From the NCBI RefSeq assembly GCF_017876545.1, contig NZ_JAGIOD010000001.1:2046001-2110000 (forward strand): DNA of 64,000 nt, in the 5' to 3' direction. The stretch comes from Brachybacterium sacelli (GTDB lineage: Bacteria > Actinomycetota > Actinomycetes > Actinomycetales > Dermabacteraceae). The translations under genes and the position numbers were made by a program. Below the pieces are notes generated by a model. The model was not told the origin of the DNA, did no database searches, and saw nothing but the letters and a program-made list of their open reading frames with translations. Shown here piece by piece: positions 25,855 to 35,242 of this stretch; positions within the stretch are counted from its first letter, which is position 1, and every line of letters starts with the position of its first letter.

Positions 25855-26793
25855 TCACTCGACGACCTCGAGGCTGGCGATGATGTCCTCGAGATCCTGG
25901 ACGTGCTCGGGCTGATCGGCGGCGACGTCGCTGACCAGGGCACTGGGGCCGTCAGGTCCGTCCACGACGATCGAGGTCACGACCGAGGCCTGGGTGGTGG
26001 CGAGGGTCTCGGGGTCCTCGAAGTGGTAAGTGGCCTGCACGATCCATCCCGACTGACCGTCGATGGTCCTTGCCTCGGAGCGGTAGTCGGTGACCTGCGG
26101 CTCCTCGCCGAAGTAGTCGATGACGCCCGACGTCGTCGCGTAGCACTGGAACAGCGCGACCGCGGCGTTCTCCGTCCCGGGGTAGCCGCCCTCGTCCTCC
26201 GGCCAGGTGACCTTCCCGAGGTTGACGACGCTGTACCAGTTGCCCTCGACGTTGCGCGCCTGGGCGTCGACCTCCGTGAGGTACGGCAAGGAGGAGGGGC
26301 CCCAGGCGAACTGCCAGCTCTCGGGGATCGTGTACTGCAGGTCGCCACCGCGGATGGTGCCGGGGTCGGCCGGTTCCGCCGAGGCGTTGTCGGAGGGCAT
26401 CGTGCACTCGGTGGTGGGCTTCTCGGTGAAGATCGGCGGCGGCGGGGCGATGTCGGGATCCTGCGGGTCCGGCACGTACTCCGACTGCCCCTCGGCGGAG
26501 CGTTCCCCGGTCTTGTACGCCTGGGGGTCGCCCTCTTCCAGGACCGAGCGGAACACCGTCTGGGAGAGGACCAGGGCGATCACGGCGAGCAGCACGACAC
26601 CGGAGCCGACGACGGCCAGCACCGTGGTGAGGGTGCGGTGACGCGCGCGCTCGCCGGGCTCGCCGGTGGAGGCGCCGTGCTCGGCCGTCTCGTAATCCGG
26701 CAGCGACCTGGGGTCGTCGGAGCTGAAACTGGGCAAACTGGGCAAGGAGGAGCCCGTCGGCTGCTCATCGCTGCCGTGCGGATCCTGTGTCAT
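25855..26793 (-). CDS. Single-pass anchored extracytoplasmic protein, paralogue 2
   Basis: A 312-residue paralogue of the next gene. The cytoplasmic N-terminus is about 52 residues. A transmembrane helix follows (TVLAVVGSGVVLLAVIALVL, about residues 56-78), then a Pro-rich linker and an extracytoplasmic domain with paired cysteines (TTECTMPSD and LFQCYATT). Motifs shared with paralogue 1 include PESWQFAWG/EFIPPAAYGG, VNLGKVTWPE/MTVGQVQWQP and DGPDGPSALVSDVAAD/TEEGPSAFVTETAVG. The start at 26793 has GGGGAGG upstream. It ends 34 bp before paralogue 1, so the two form an operon. Function unknown. Confidence 0.75.
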   Translation of the reverse strand: MTQDPHGSDEQPTGSSLPSLPSFSSDDPRSLPDYETAEHGASTGEPGERARHRTLTTVLAVVGSGVVLLAVIALVLSQTVFRSVLEEGDPQAYKTGERSAEGQSEYVPDPQDPDIAPPPPIFTEKPTTECTMPSDNASAEPADPGTIRGGDLQYTIPESWQFAWGPSSLPYLTEVDAQARNVEGNWYSVVNLGKVTWPEDEGGYPGTENAAVALFQCYATTSGVIDYFGEEPQVTDYRSEARTIDGQSGWIVQATYHFEDPETLATTQASVVTSIVVDGPDGPSALVSDVAADQPEHVQDLEDIIASLEVVE

Positions 26794-27023
26794 CGCCACC
26801 TCCCCGGCGCGGAGGGCCCCGTGCCCCCGTCGGGGACCCTCGTCCCCGGGTGATTCTCGCACGCCCCGTCCGATGCGTGCCCACCCAGGATAGGGATTCG
26901 CACCCGTCCCGAGTGGGACCTGCCAGGGGGCGTCCGGCGCCCCTTGATACTCTCCCGGCACACGCTCACGGGAGCCCGCCGCCCCGTTGCGCAGCGCCGA
27001 GAGCCCCGAGAGATGGAGTCCGC

Positions 27024-27899
27024 ATGCGCCCACCCCTGGTCCTCACGATCGCCGGCTCCGATGCGGACGGTGCCTCCGGCATCCAGGCGGACCTGAAGAC
27101 GTTCACCGCCCTGGGCGTCTACGGGGCCGGTGCGGTCACCATGGTCTCCGCGGTGAACACGCATGAGCTCACGGGGATCCACTATCTCCCGGGCGACGTG
27201 GTCCGCAGCCAGATCGACGCCGTCGCCGCGGACCTGCTGCTGGACGTCACCAAGATCGGCGCCCTGGGCAGTGCCGCCGTGGTCGAGGCGGTCGCCGGGG
27301 CGGTGCGCGAGCACCGGGGGCACCTGGGACGTCTGGTCCTCGATCCGGTGATGGTCTCCAGCGACGGGACGCCGCTGATCTCCGCCGAGGGTGCCCGGGC
27401 GCTGCGCGAGGACCTGGTGCCGCTGGTCGACCTGCTGACGCCGAACCTGGCCGAGGCCGCCCAGCTGCTGGGCAGGCCGCTGGCCACCTCGATCGACGAG
27501 ATGCGGGAGCAGGCGCTCGCGCTGCAGGCGCTGGGCCCGTCCGCGGTGCTGGTCACCGGGGGACGGCTGGAGGCCGAGGACGCGGTCGACGTACTGGTCC
27601 ATCCCGGCGGCACAGATCTGCTGCGCGCGGACCGGGTGCCGGGGCGGCACGTGCGCGGGGCCGGGGCGACGCTGTCGGCCGCGATCGCCGCGCAGCTGGC
27701 CCGCATCGAGGAGTTCGGGCGCGCCGGGGAGCTGGGCGAGATCGGCGAGAAGGGGGCCGACGACGACCTGGTCACGATCGTCGCCTCGGCCCGTGAGTTC
27801 CTCGCCAGCGCGATCGAGAACGCCGGGGAGTGGAAGGTCTCCCGCGACGGCGGCGGGTACCGCCCCCTCAACCACCTCATCACCCTCGACAAGAAGTAG
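27024..27899 (+). CDS. thiD: Hydroxymethylpyrimidine/phosphomethylpyrimidine kinase
   Basis: A 291-residue ribokinase-fold enzyme of thiamine synthesis that phosphorylates HMP and HMP-P. Visible are LTIAGSDADGASGIQADLKTF (substrate motif, residues 5-25), the LDPVMVSSDG segment and TPNLAEAAQLLG. The C-terminal anion-hole motif that is usually GTGCTLSAAI appears here as RGAGATLSAAI, so the usual Cys of GTGC is Ala. ATG at 27024 has GGAG upstream. No other thiamine genes are nearby, so it probably acts in salvage or with distant partners. Confidence 0.88.
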   Translation: MRPPLVLTIAGSDADGASGIQADLKTFTALGVYGAGAVTMVSAVNTHELTGIHYLPGDVVRSQIDAVAADLLLDVTKIGALGSAAVVEAVAGAVREHRGHLGRLVLDPVMVSSDGTPLISAEGARALREDLVPLVDLLTPNLAEAAQLLGRPLATSIDEMREQALALQALGPSAVLVTGGRLEAEDAVDVLVHPGGTDLLRADRVPGRHVRGAGATLSAAIAAQLARIEEFGRAGELGEIGEKGADDDLVTIVASAREFLASAIENAGEWKVSRDGGGYRPLNHLITLDKK

Positions 27900-27914
27900 A
27901 GGCCGGCACACCGC

Positions 27915-29126
27915 TCAGCGGGACAGCATCCCCAGGTGCTCCTTGAGCGCGAGCATGCGGGCAGCGGACTCGCGCACCCGCTGTTCGTGCTCCGGGTCCT
28001 GGGCGGCCCAGGCCTCGACGGCGTCGACCAGCTGCCCCGTGAGCGAGGGGTCGGCGGTGACGACCGCATCGCCGCCCGCCTCGAGCAGACGGGTGATGCG
28101 CTCGGCGACGGGGACGGAGGCGACCGCCTCCGCGTTGCCGATGTCGTCGGTGACCACGAGCCCCTCGAAGCCGAGCCGGTCCCGCAGCAGATCCTCTATC
28201 GCGACGGAGGAGAACATCGCGGGGACGTCCGCCTCGAGCTGCGGGTAGATCGCCGAGGACATCATCACCAGGCCCGCCCCGGCCTCTATGCCGGCGGCGA
28301 AGGAATCGAGGAAGGGGTCCTCCATCCCGGTGACCGGGTCCTCGATGCCCTCGGCCGAGAAGTCGGTGTTCTCCTCCACCCGTCCCAGACCGGGGAAATG
28401 CTTGAGGGTGGCGGCCACTCCCTGGGCCTCGAGCGCCTCGACCGCCGCGGTGACGCACTGGCCCACCTGCTCGGGGTCCGTGCCGAAGCCGCGGTCGAGC
28501 CCGCCGACCGGCTCGTTGGCGTCTGCGAGGTCGGGATCGACGACGTCGGCGACGGGGGAGAGGGCCACCTGGATGCCGTGCGCGGCGAGGTCCTCCCCGA
28601 TGGTGGTGTACGCCTCGGTGACGGCATCGGGCCCCTCGGCGCCGAGCTCCTCCGCCGACGGGGTCGACCGGGCGGCGTTCCCGCGCAGCATCCGCACCTC
28701 GCCACCCTCCTGGTCGACGGCGATCAGCGGCGGGAGATCCTCTCGGGAGCCCACGCGCGCGGCGGCCACGGTGTCCTCCACCGCGGTGGCGCTGCGCCAC
28801 ACCTGCAGCAGGAAGATCCCGCCGGCGTGATGCTCGGTGAGCACCTCGGTGGGGATCTCGGTGCCGGCGGCGATGCCGACCAGCACCAGCTGCCCGGCCA
28901 GTTCACGGGAAGAGAGGTCCTTCAGCAGGAGCTCCGCCGCCGTGGGGGGTTCGGTGGTGGGCTCGGTCGTCGCCTCCTCGGACGACTCCTCCGCCGTTTC
29001 CTCGCGGGTGTCCTCCGGATCGCCCGCGCCGGTCCGCTCCGGGTCGGTCCGCGGCTCCTCGCCCTGCTCGGTGCAGGCGGCGAGTGCGGCCGCTGGGGCC
29101 AGGGCCAGGAGATGTCGTCGGCGCAT
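27915..29126 (-). CDS. Glycoside hydrolase family 3 lipoprotein
   Basis: A 403-residue secreted lipoprotein. The signal peptide begins MRRRHLL and ends in a lipobox (ALAAC), followed by an acidic Thr/Glu linker (residues 20-65). A GH3 TIM barrel follows with IAVDQEGGEV, ATLKHFPGLG and the putative nucleophile Asp in LVVTDDIGNA. The closest well-known relatives are NagZ-type beta-N-acetylhexosaminidases, but the Asp-x-His dyad after HFPGHG is replaced by an Asn-Thr-Asp segment, so substrate and mechanism are open. Convergent with thiD, 15 bp apart. Confidence 0.85.
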   Translation of the reverse strand: MRRRHLLALAPAAALAACTEQGEEPRTDPERTGAGDPEDTREETAEESSEEATTEPTTEPPTAAELLLKDLSSRELAGQLVLVGIAAGTEIPTEVLTEHHAGGIFLLQVWRSATAVEDTVAAARVGSREDLPPLIAVDQEGGEVRMLRGNAARSTPSAEELGAEGPDAVTEAYTTIGEDLAAHGIQVALSPVADVVDPDLADANEPVGGLDRGFGTDPEQVGQCVTAAVEALEAQGVAATLKHFPGLGRVEENTDFSAEGIEDPVTGMEDPFLDSFAAGIEAGAGLVMMSSAIYPQLEADVPAMFSSVAIEDLLRDRLGFEGLVVTDDIGNAEAVASVPVAERITRLLEAGGDAVVTADPSLTGQLVDAVEAWAAQDPEHEQRVRESAARMLALKEHLGMLSR

Positions 29127-29202
29127 GGCGTCAGTGTTCCACGCGGGAAGGACCTCCAGGAACCGGTGACCTGGCGCACCACCGGGCCCGTAGGCTGGCC
29201 TC

Positions 29203-29787
29203 ATGAGCACCGAGAACCCGTCCCACGAGCATCCGCGGGCGGCGGCGATCGAGACCGCGACCGGCACCACGCTCGAGACCTGGGTCCAGCGGATCGACGA
29301 GGCCGGAGGCCGGGACCTCGACCACACCGCGATCGCGTCCCTGCTGCCCGTGCGCTGGGAGATCACCGAGTGGTGGGCGCAGAGCGTCACCGTCGCCTAC
29401 GAGCAGGTCATCGGCCGTCGCGTCGTCGGGCAGAGCAGTGAGGGCGATTTCGCGGCCTCCGCCTCCCGTACCGTCGTCGGGGACATGGACCGCGTGCGCG
29501 ACCTGTGGGACGCGTTCATGACCGCGCACCGTCGCGCGGAGCTGGGACTTAAGGAGCCGGCCCTGACCGACACCGAGCGGTGGCGGTACTGGCGCGCCGC
29601 GGTGGCGGACGGGACCAGCCTGAGCGTCAACATCACCGCCAAGGACCGCTCGGGCCGGGCTGATCGCAGTGCTCTCGCGATCGAGCACAAGAGGATCGCG
29701 ACCGCCGCGGCGCGCGATGCCTGGAAGACCACGTGGAAGTCGGTCTTGACCGACTTCTCCGCCACCGCCGAGAAGGAGACCCGATGA
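29203..29787 (+). CDS. DUF4287-type protein
   Basis: A 194-residue soluble protein. The N-terminal half (residues 18-80: TGTTLETWVQRIDEAGGRDLDHTAIASLLP, WWAQSVTVAYEQVIGRR) matches the DUF4287 pattern; the rest may be an SRPBCC-like remnant. Biochemical role unknown. Its TGA overlaps the ATG of the S9 peptidase (ATGA), so it is first in a tightly coupled four-gene operon. Confidence 0.7.
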   Translation: MSTENPSHEHPRAAAIETATGTTLETWVQRIDEAGGRDLDHTAIASLLPVRWEITEWWAQSVTVAYEQVIGRRVVGQSSEGDFAASASRTVVGDMDRVRDLWDAFMTAHRRAELGLKEPALTDTERWRYWRAAVADGTSLSVNITAKDRSGRADRSALAIEHKRIATAAARDAWKTTWKSVLTDFSATAEKETR

Positions 29788-31967
29788 ACGACTCCGCCCC
29801 GCAGGATCCCGCGACCGTGTCCCTGCCCGCGCCCGACGGCAGCACCGATCCTCACCAGTGGCTCGAGGAGGTCACCGGCGAGGACGCCCTGGCCTGGGTG
29901 CACGAGCGCAACGACCGCGCGGAGTCCGAGCTGGACCAGGTGGTCGACCCTCGGGATGCGGGCGGGGGACCGCTCACCGCGGCGCTGCAGCGGGAGATCC
30001 GCGAGATCCTCGACGCCAAGGACAGGATCCCCGGCGTGGTGATGCGCGGTGAGTACCTCTACAACTTCTGGACCGATGCCGAGCACGAGCGCGGGCTGTG
30101 GCGCCGCACGACGCTGGAGTCCTACCGCCTGGAGGAGCCCGACTGGGAGATCCTGCTGGACGTCGACGCTCTCAACGAGGCGGAGGGCGAGGACTGGGTG
30201 TGGCACGGGGCGAGCCTGCTGCGTCCGGCAGGCCTCGCCGAGGGGGAGCCCTACCGGCACGCCCTGGTGGATCTCTCCCACGGCGGCTCCGATGCCGACG
30301 TCTCCCGCGAGTTCGACCTCGAGACGCTCTCCTTCGTGCCCGAGTCCGAGGGGGGCTTCGTCCGCCCCGAGGCCAAGGGCGGCCTCAGCTGGATCGACGT
30401 CGATACCGTCTGGGTCTCCACGGACTTCGGCGAGGGCACGATGACCACCTCCGGGTACGCGCGGCAGGCGCGGCTGTGGAGGCGTGGCACACCATTGGCC
30501 GAGGCGCAGCTGGTCCACGAGATCGCCGAGGACGACATGGCCGTCTTCGCCGCCCACGACTCCACGCCCGAGTGGGAGCGGGACTGGATCATCGAGGCGC
30601 ACGCGTTCTACGACACCACCCTCCACGTCGTGGACCGCAGCGCGCAGGAGCCGACGCTGCGCACCGTCGAGGTGCCCCGCGACCTGGAGGCGAACGCGCA
30701 CCGCGACCTGGGCATCTTCAGTCCACGCAGCGACTGGGAGGTCGAGGGGACGACGTTCCCCGCCGGATCGCTCGTGGTCGGCGACTTCGCCCGCTTCCAA
30801 GCGGGCGAGCCCGAGCTGCACATGCTGTTCGAGCCCACCGACTCCACCTCCCTGGCGGACATGACCATCACGCGCTCCACGATCGTGTTGTCGATCCTCG
30901 AGGACGTGGTGCACCGACTCGAGGTCTACCATCGCGACGAGCACGGGAACTGGGTGCGGCGCGACCTCTACCCCGAGCTACGTGGCTCGATCGGGGTGGC
31001 GGCGGTCGACGCCGACGTCGACGACCGGGTCTGGGTGACGGTCACCGGCTTCCTCGAGCCCACCACGTTGCACCTGGGCGACCTCGCGGAGGTCCCCGCG
31101 GGCGGCGAGCCGGGCGATCTCGAGGTCATCAAGTCCACCCCCGCCCGCTTCGACGCGGAGGGCCTGGACGTCAGCCAGCACTTCGCCACCAGCGATGACG
31201 GCACCCGCATCCCGTACTTCGAGATCTCGCGGGTGGACCGGGCCGAGAGCGAGGAGCCGGTGCCCACGCTGCTGTACGGCTACGGCGGCTTCGAGATCTC
31301 CCTGACCCCCGGGTACCTGGGAGCGATCGGCAAGGCCTGGCTGGAACGCGGCGGCACCTACGTGCTGGCCAACATCCGCGGCGGCGGCGAGTACGGTCCC
31401 CGCTGGCACCAGGCGGCGCTGACCGAGAACCGCCACCGGGCCTACGAGGACTTCTCCTCGGTGGCCCGGGACCTCCTCGAGCGCGGTGTCACCGACCGCG
31501 ACCATCTCGCCGTGCGCGGCGGCTCCAACGGCGGACTGCTCACCGGCAACATGGTCACCCGGTACCCGGAGCTGTTCGGCGCGGTCGTCATCCAGGTGCC
31601 GCTGCTGGACATGAAGCGGTACTCGCACTTGCTCGCCGGGGCGTCCTGGATGGCCGAGTACGGGGATCCGGACACCGAGGACTGGGAGTTCGTGCGCACC
31701 TTCAGCCCGTACCACCTGCTGCGCGAGGACGTGCGGTACCCGCCGACGTTCCTGCTCACCTCCACCCGGGACGACCGCGTCCATCCCGGCCACGCGAGAA
31801 AGTTCGCCGCCGCCATGGAGTCGCTGGGCGCCGATGTGCGCTCCTGGGAGAACACCGAGGGCGGGCACGGCGGTGCGGCCACCAATGAGCAGGCCGCCCG
31901 CATGAACGCCCTGATGTACGCGTTCCTGTGGAGCACCATCGGCGACGCCGGCGGGACCAGCTCATGA
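29784..31967 (+). CDS. S9 family serine peptidase (prolyl oligopeptidase/oligopeptidase B type)
   Basis: A 727-residue cytoplasmic peptidase that cleaves short peptides. The beta-propeller occupies roughly residues 80-430. The alpha/beta-hydrolase domain carries S581 in GGSNGG, D664 in STRDDRVHP and H695 in EGGHGG. NIRGGGEYGPRWHQAAL is a family signature. No signal peptide. The ATG overlaps the upstream TGA and the TGA overlaps the next ATG, so all four genes 29203-34050 are translationally coupled. Confidence 0.94.
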   Translation: MNDSAPQDPATVSLPAPDGSTDPHQWLEEVTGEDALAWVHERNDRAESELDQVVDPRDAGGGPLTAALQREIREILDAKDRIPGVVMRGEYLYNFWTDAEHERGLWRRTTLESYRLEEPDWEILLDVDALNEAEGEDWVWHGASLLRPAGLAEGEPYRHALVDLSHGGSDADVSREFDLETLSFVPESEGGFVRPEAKGGLSWIDVDTVWVSTDFGEGTMTTSGYARQARLWRRGTPLAEAQLVHEIAEDDMAVFAAHDSTPEWERDWIIEAHAFYDTTLHVVDRSAQEPTLRTVEVPRDLEANAHRDLGIFSPRSDWEVEGTTFPAGSLVVGDFARFQAGEPELHMLFEPTDSTSLADMTITRSTIVLSILEDVVHRLEVYHRDEHGNWVRRDLYPELRGSIGVAAVDADVDDRVWVTVTGFLEPTTLHLGDLAEVPAGGEPGDLEVIKSTPARFDAEGLDVSQHFATSDDGTRIPYFEISRVDRAESEEPVPTLLYGYGGFEISLTPGYLGAIGKAWLERGGTYVLANIRGGGEYGPRWHQAALTENRHRAYEDFSSVARDLLERGVTDRDHLAVRGGSNGGLLTGNMVTRYPELFGAVVIQVPLLDMKRYSHLLAGASWMAEYGDPDTEDWEFVRTFSPYHLLREDVRYPPTFLLTSTRDDRVHPGHARKFAAAMESLGADVRSWENTEGGHGGAATNEQAARMNALMYAFLWSTIGDAGGTSS

Positions 31968-32635
31968 GCCCGAACCACCGGGCGGAGCCGGAGGGCGCCG
32001 AGGTGACGGCCGACCGGGCGGCGGCCGAGGCACCGGGTGCGCCGGACCAGCTCGACGTCCTGGTGGACCGGCTCGCCGACGAGCAGGCCGCACTCGAGAC
32101 GGCGAGCGACGATGACGCCTTCGGAACGCTCCCGGGGGACCGCCCCGAACCCCCGGCCGTCGCCGGCGAGATGGAAACCCTCCAGGGGTTCCTCGACGTC
32201 CAGCGCGCCACCGTCGTCCGGAAGGTGACGGGTCTCAGCGACGAGCAGGCGGCGAGGCGTCTGGTCGGATCCGCGACGACGGTCACGGGAGTTGTCCGGC
32301 ACCTGGCCACTTCCGAACGCTTCTGGTTCTGCCAGATCGTGGGCGGGGTCCCGCCGGAGGAGGTCGGCTACACCCGGTACGAGCAGTCCGGGCCGCACGG
32401 CGAGTGGGCCGTGGCGCAGGGCGCCTCCCTCGAGGCCGCGCTCACCGACTACGCGGCCGCGATCGACCTGTCCCGCTCCCAGCTTCACGGCAGGGATCCC
32501 GACGAGGAGCTTCATGCCGGTGAGCACCTCCGCAGCCTGCGCTGGGTGCTCATCCACATGGTGGAGGAGACCGCCCGCCACGCCGGCCAGCTCGACGTGC
32601 TCGCGGAACTGCTGGACGGCCGGACCGGCGAGTGA
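31964..32635 (+). CDS. DinB-family (DUF664) putative metalloenzyme
   Basis: A 223-residue protein. About 55 acidic, low-complexity residues precede a DinB four-helix-bundle domain. Putative metal histidines are in VVRHLATSERFW and HMVEETARHAGQLD. DUF664 members include mycothiol- and bacillithiol-dependent transferases, so a mycothiol S-transferase-like role is plausible but not shown. It overlaps the gene on each side by 4 nt. Confidence 0.82.
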   Translation: MSPNHRAEPEGAEVTADRAAAEAPGAPDQLDVLVDRLADEQAALETASDDDAFGTLPGDRPEPPAVAGEMETLQGFLDVQRATVVRKVTGLSDEQAARRLVGSATTVTGVVRHLATSERFWFCQIVGGVPPEEVGYTRYEQSGPHGEWAVAQGASLEAALTDYAAAIDLSRSQLHGRDPDEELHAGEHLRSLRWVLIHMVEETARHAGQLDVLAELLDGRTGE

Positions 32636-34050
32636 CCCGCGCCGCCGTGCGATCCGTCGACCTCTTCGACCGCCCCGCGCAGGACGACCTCCTGCAGATC
32701 CGCAACGACCTCATGACGGTCTACCGCGAGTTCTCCGCCGAGGACCGACGGCTGTTCCCGCTGCGCTACGCCCGCACCGTCGCCCGGGGGCCCCGCCGCC
32801 CTCACCCGGGCGTCCGGCGCCGGAACGGGCACCCCGAGGCGACGGATCCCGCGGCCCGCCTGGCCGCTCCGCCGCAGGTGCCCGTGCTGCTGATCCCCGA
32901 CGGGCCGGGACGGGGCTCGGTGCTGCCCTATGACGTGCTGCGCCGCTCGCTCGCGGGACGAGGCCTCGACGTGCTGATGATGGAGCACCGCGGCGTCGGG
33001 CTCTCCCGCCTGGACGCCACGGGGGAGGACCTCCCGGCCTCCGTGATCACTCTGCGCGAGGTGCTCGGCGACCTGCTCGCGGTGCTGGACCATGCGCGTC
33101 TCGACCAGGTCAGCGTCTACGGCGTCGGCTACGGCGCCTATCTCGCGCAGGCCCTCGCCGCCCTCCACCCCGACCGGGTGCATTCACTGGTGCTCGACTC
33201 GCCGCTGACCGGTGCCGACGACGAGCGCGTGGCCCAGGCCGCCCTGCGCGCCCTGTACTGGGACGGCACCGAGTCGTCGACCTCCACCATCGCCTCCACG
33301 CTGCGGCGACTGGCCGCCGAGGGCGAGGTCGACGCCCGTCGTGCCGGCCCCGTGGTGCTCGCGGTGCACGAGCACGGCGGTCCTTCGGCGGTGCGCGATC
33401 TGGTGGACCTGCTCGCCCTGGGCCGCGGGCAGCTGACCTGGAACAGCGTGAGGCAGGTGCTGAACCAGGGCTGGCTGCAGAACACGCCCTACGCGATGGA
33501 GTACGACCTCACCGCTCGGATCGCCCACAGCGAGCTCGGCCGCGGCCATCATGCCGACGGTGGAGCGCTGGATCCACTGGTCATCATCGGTGAGCAGGCC
33601 CGTGCGGTGCCGCGGTTCACCGGTGAAGCGTTCGATCTGCACGAGCTCGCCCCGGCGATCACCGCGCCGACCCTCGTGCTCACGGGCGGCCAGGACCTGG
33701 TCTCCCCGCCGGTGATCGCCCGTGACCTGGTCGCGCGGATCCCGGGGGCGGACCTGGTGGAGGTGCCCGGTGGGGGCCATTCGATGCTCGACACCCGCAG
33801 TCAGATCACGCAGGTCGCCGCGCGCTGGAGCGCCTGCGGTGCGGCGCATCTGCTGCCCGCCCGCGCCGAGGAGCTCACGGCACTGCCGGCGACGCCGACG
33901 GACCAGGCACTCTCGCGTGGATTGCAGATAGCCCTGGCCGCGGAGCGCTACTCGCCGTGGCGGCTGTGGGTGGAGTCGGCGAAGGCGAAACGCGAGCAGG
34001 CCCAGGTCGACCCGCGGGCCCGCCGCACCCGCCACGTGAAGATGGACTGA
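32632..34050 (+). CDS. Alpha/beta-hydrolase fold protein lacking the nucleophile Ser
   Basis: A 472-residue protein resembling proline iminopeptidase/TAP-like hydrolases. The oxyanion region is VPVLLIPDGPGRGS. At the nucleophile elbow, where GxSxG is expected, the sequence reads YGVGYGAYLAQ, placing Gly at residue 166. The acid (TGGQDLVSP) and histidine (GGGHSMLD) positions look conserved. It may therefore be non-catalytic or use another residue. Last gene of the four-gene operon; GTG start overlaps the DinB stop (GTGA). Confidence 0.82.
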   Translation: MTRAAVRSVDLFDRPAQDDLLQIRNDLMTVYREFSAEDRRLFPLRYARTVARGPRRPHPGVRRRNGHPEATDPAARLAAPPQVPVLLIPDGPGRGSVLPYDVLRRSLAGRGLDVLMMEHRGVGLSRLDATGEDLPASVITLREVLGDLLAVLDHARLDQVSVYGVGYGAYLAQALAALHPDRVHSLVLDSPLTGADDERVAQAALRALYWDGTESSTSTIASTLRRLAAEGEVDARRAGPVVLAVHEHGGPSAVRDLVDLLALGRGQLTWNSVRQVLNQGWLQNTPYAMEYDLTARIAHSELGRGHHADGGALDPLVIIGEQARAVPRFTGEAFDLHELAPAITAPTLVLTGGQDLVSPPVIARDLVARIPGADLVEVPGGGHSMLDTRSQITQVAARWSACGAAHLLPARAEELTALPATPTDQALSRGLQIALAAERYSPWRLWVESAKAKREQAQVDPRARRTRHVKMD

Positions 34051-34207
34051 TGCCTCCGCGCTCACGCACCGGCTGAACTGACAGGCGGACGGGGGTATCC
34101 ATCTCCTGAGCTGGCCGCTTATCCTTGCCCCTGGGAGAACCTGCCGGTGCCTCGTGCACCGGTCGCGAGCCACTGCGCTCGCCCGGAAGAACGGTCGGAG
34201 GGGACAG

Positions 34208-35242
34208 ATGCGCAAGCGACTGACAGGCATCCGCAGCACGGAGCCGGTACGGACTCGGCCGCGAACGACCGTGGCCCTGGCGGCGGGGAGCGTCGCCGTG
34301 GTCGGCGCTCTGACAGGGTTCGGCATCGGGGGAGTCGGTCCACTGGCCGCACTCGCGCAGGTCACGGGATCCTCCGTGATGAGCCCGCTGCGCGGGGCCG
34401 GCCCGTCCGACGGCGGCGGGACGCCGGCAGCGACGGCCGAGGACGTCGAGACGGAGCGGCCCAGCACCGAGGCGACCTCGACGGAGGACACTGCCACGGA
34501 AGAGCCCGGCACCGAAGAGACCGCCGCGGAGGAAACCCCCGAGACCACGTCGCCGGCCACCGACCCCGCCACGTCCGCGGAGAAGGACCCCTCGACCGGC
34601 GCCCCCGAGACGTCCCAGCCCACCGAAGCACCGGTGACCGACGACCCCGGCCAGGTCCCGCCGGCCCCGAACCCCGGGAACCCGCCGGAGGAACCGAATC
34701 CGCCGGTCGAGGACCCGACAGGGCCCCCGACCACCCCCGGCGACGGCTCCACCGAACCCACGCAGCCCACAGAGGACCCGTCGGACCCGACCGAGGAGCC
34801 CACGGACCCGACCGAGGAGCCGACCGATCCGTCGGAGGACCCCACGGACCCGACCGAGGAGCCGACCGATCCGTCGGAGGAGCCGACCGACCCGACGGAA
34901 GAGCCCACGGACCCGTCGGAGGAGCCGACCGACCCGACGGAAGAGCCCACGGACCCGTCGGAGGAGCCGGCCGACCCGACGGAAGAGCCCACGGAGCCGA
35001 CCGAGGAGCCCACGGACCCGTCGGAGGAGCCCACGGAGCCGACCGAGGAGCCCACGGACCCGTCGGAGGAGCCCACGGACCCGTCGGAGGAGCCGACCGA
35101 CCCGGCCGAGGACCCCACGGACCCGTCGGAGGAGCCCACCGAGCCGACAGAAGAGCCGACGGACGCTCCCACTGAACCGACGAGCGCTCCTGCCGATCCC
35201 ACCGAGCCCACGGAGGAGTCGGAAACCCCGACGCAGCCGTAG
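34208..35242 (+). CDS. Exported protein with long acidic Pro-Thr repeat
   Basis: A 344-residue protein. A basic N-terminus and a hydrophobic segment (about residues 20-48; TVALAAGSVAVVGALTGFGIGG) form a signal or anchor. Residues 75-190 are Thr/Glu/Pro-rich. Residues ~188-340 are a near-perfect repeat built from EEPTDP(S/T) units. No globular domain and no LPxTG motif. It could be a cell-wall-spanning stalk whose functional head is missing or never existed. ATG at 34208 has GGAGGGG upstream. Repeat number is likely to vary between strains. Confidence 0.75.
   Translation: MRKRLTGIRSTEPVRTRPRTTVALAAGSVAVVGALTGFGIGGVGPLAALAQVTGSSVMSPLRGAGPSDGGGTPAATAEDVETERPSTEATSTEDTATEEPGTEETAAEETPETTSPATDPATSAEKDPSTGAPETSQPTEAPVTDDPGQVPPAPNPGNPPEEPNPPVEDPTGPPTTPGDGSTEPTQPTEDPSDPTEEPTDPTEEPTDPSEDPTDPTEEPTDPSEEPTDPTEEPTDPSEEPTDPTEEPTDPSEEPADPTEEPTEPTEEPTDPSEEPTEPTEEPTDPSEEPTDPSEEPTDPAEDPTDPSEEPTEPTEEPTDAPTEPTSAPADPTEPTEESETPTQP
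34775..35165 (+). repeat. In-gene tandem repeat encoding EEPTDP(S/T)
   Basis: Roughly twenty imperfect copies of a 21-nt unit (gaggagccgaccgacccg-type) with codon-level variation such as GACCCG/GATCCG and GAGGAG/GAAGAG. Such repeats are prone to slippage in steps of 21 nt, which preserves the frame. Confidence 0.85.

Noticed and set aside
34775..35165. Regular repeats that could suggest a CRISPR array
   Set aside because: Units are contiguous, in frame and encode EEPTDP; there are no unique spacers and no cas genes.
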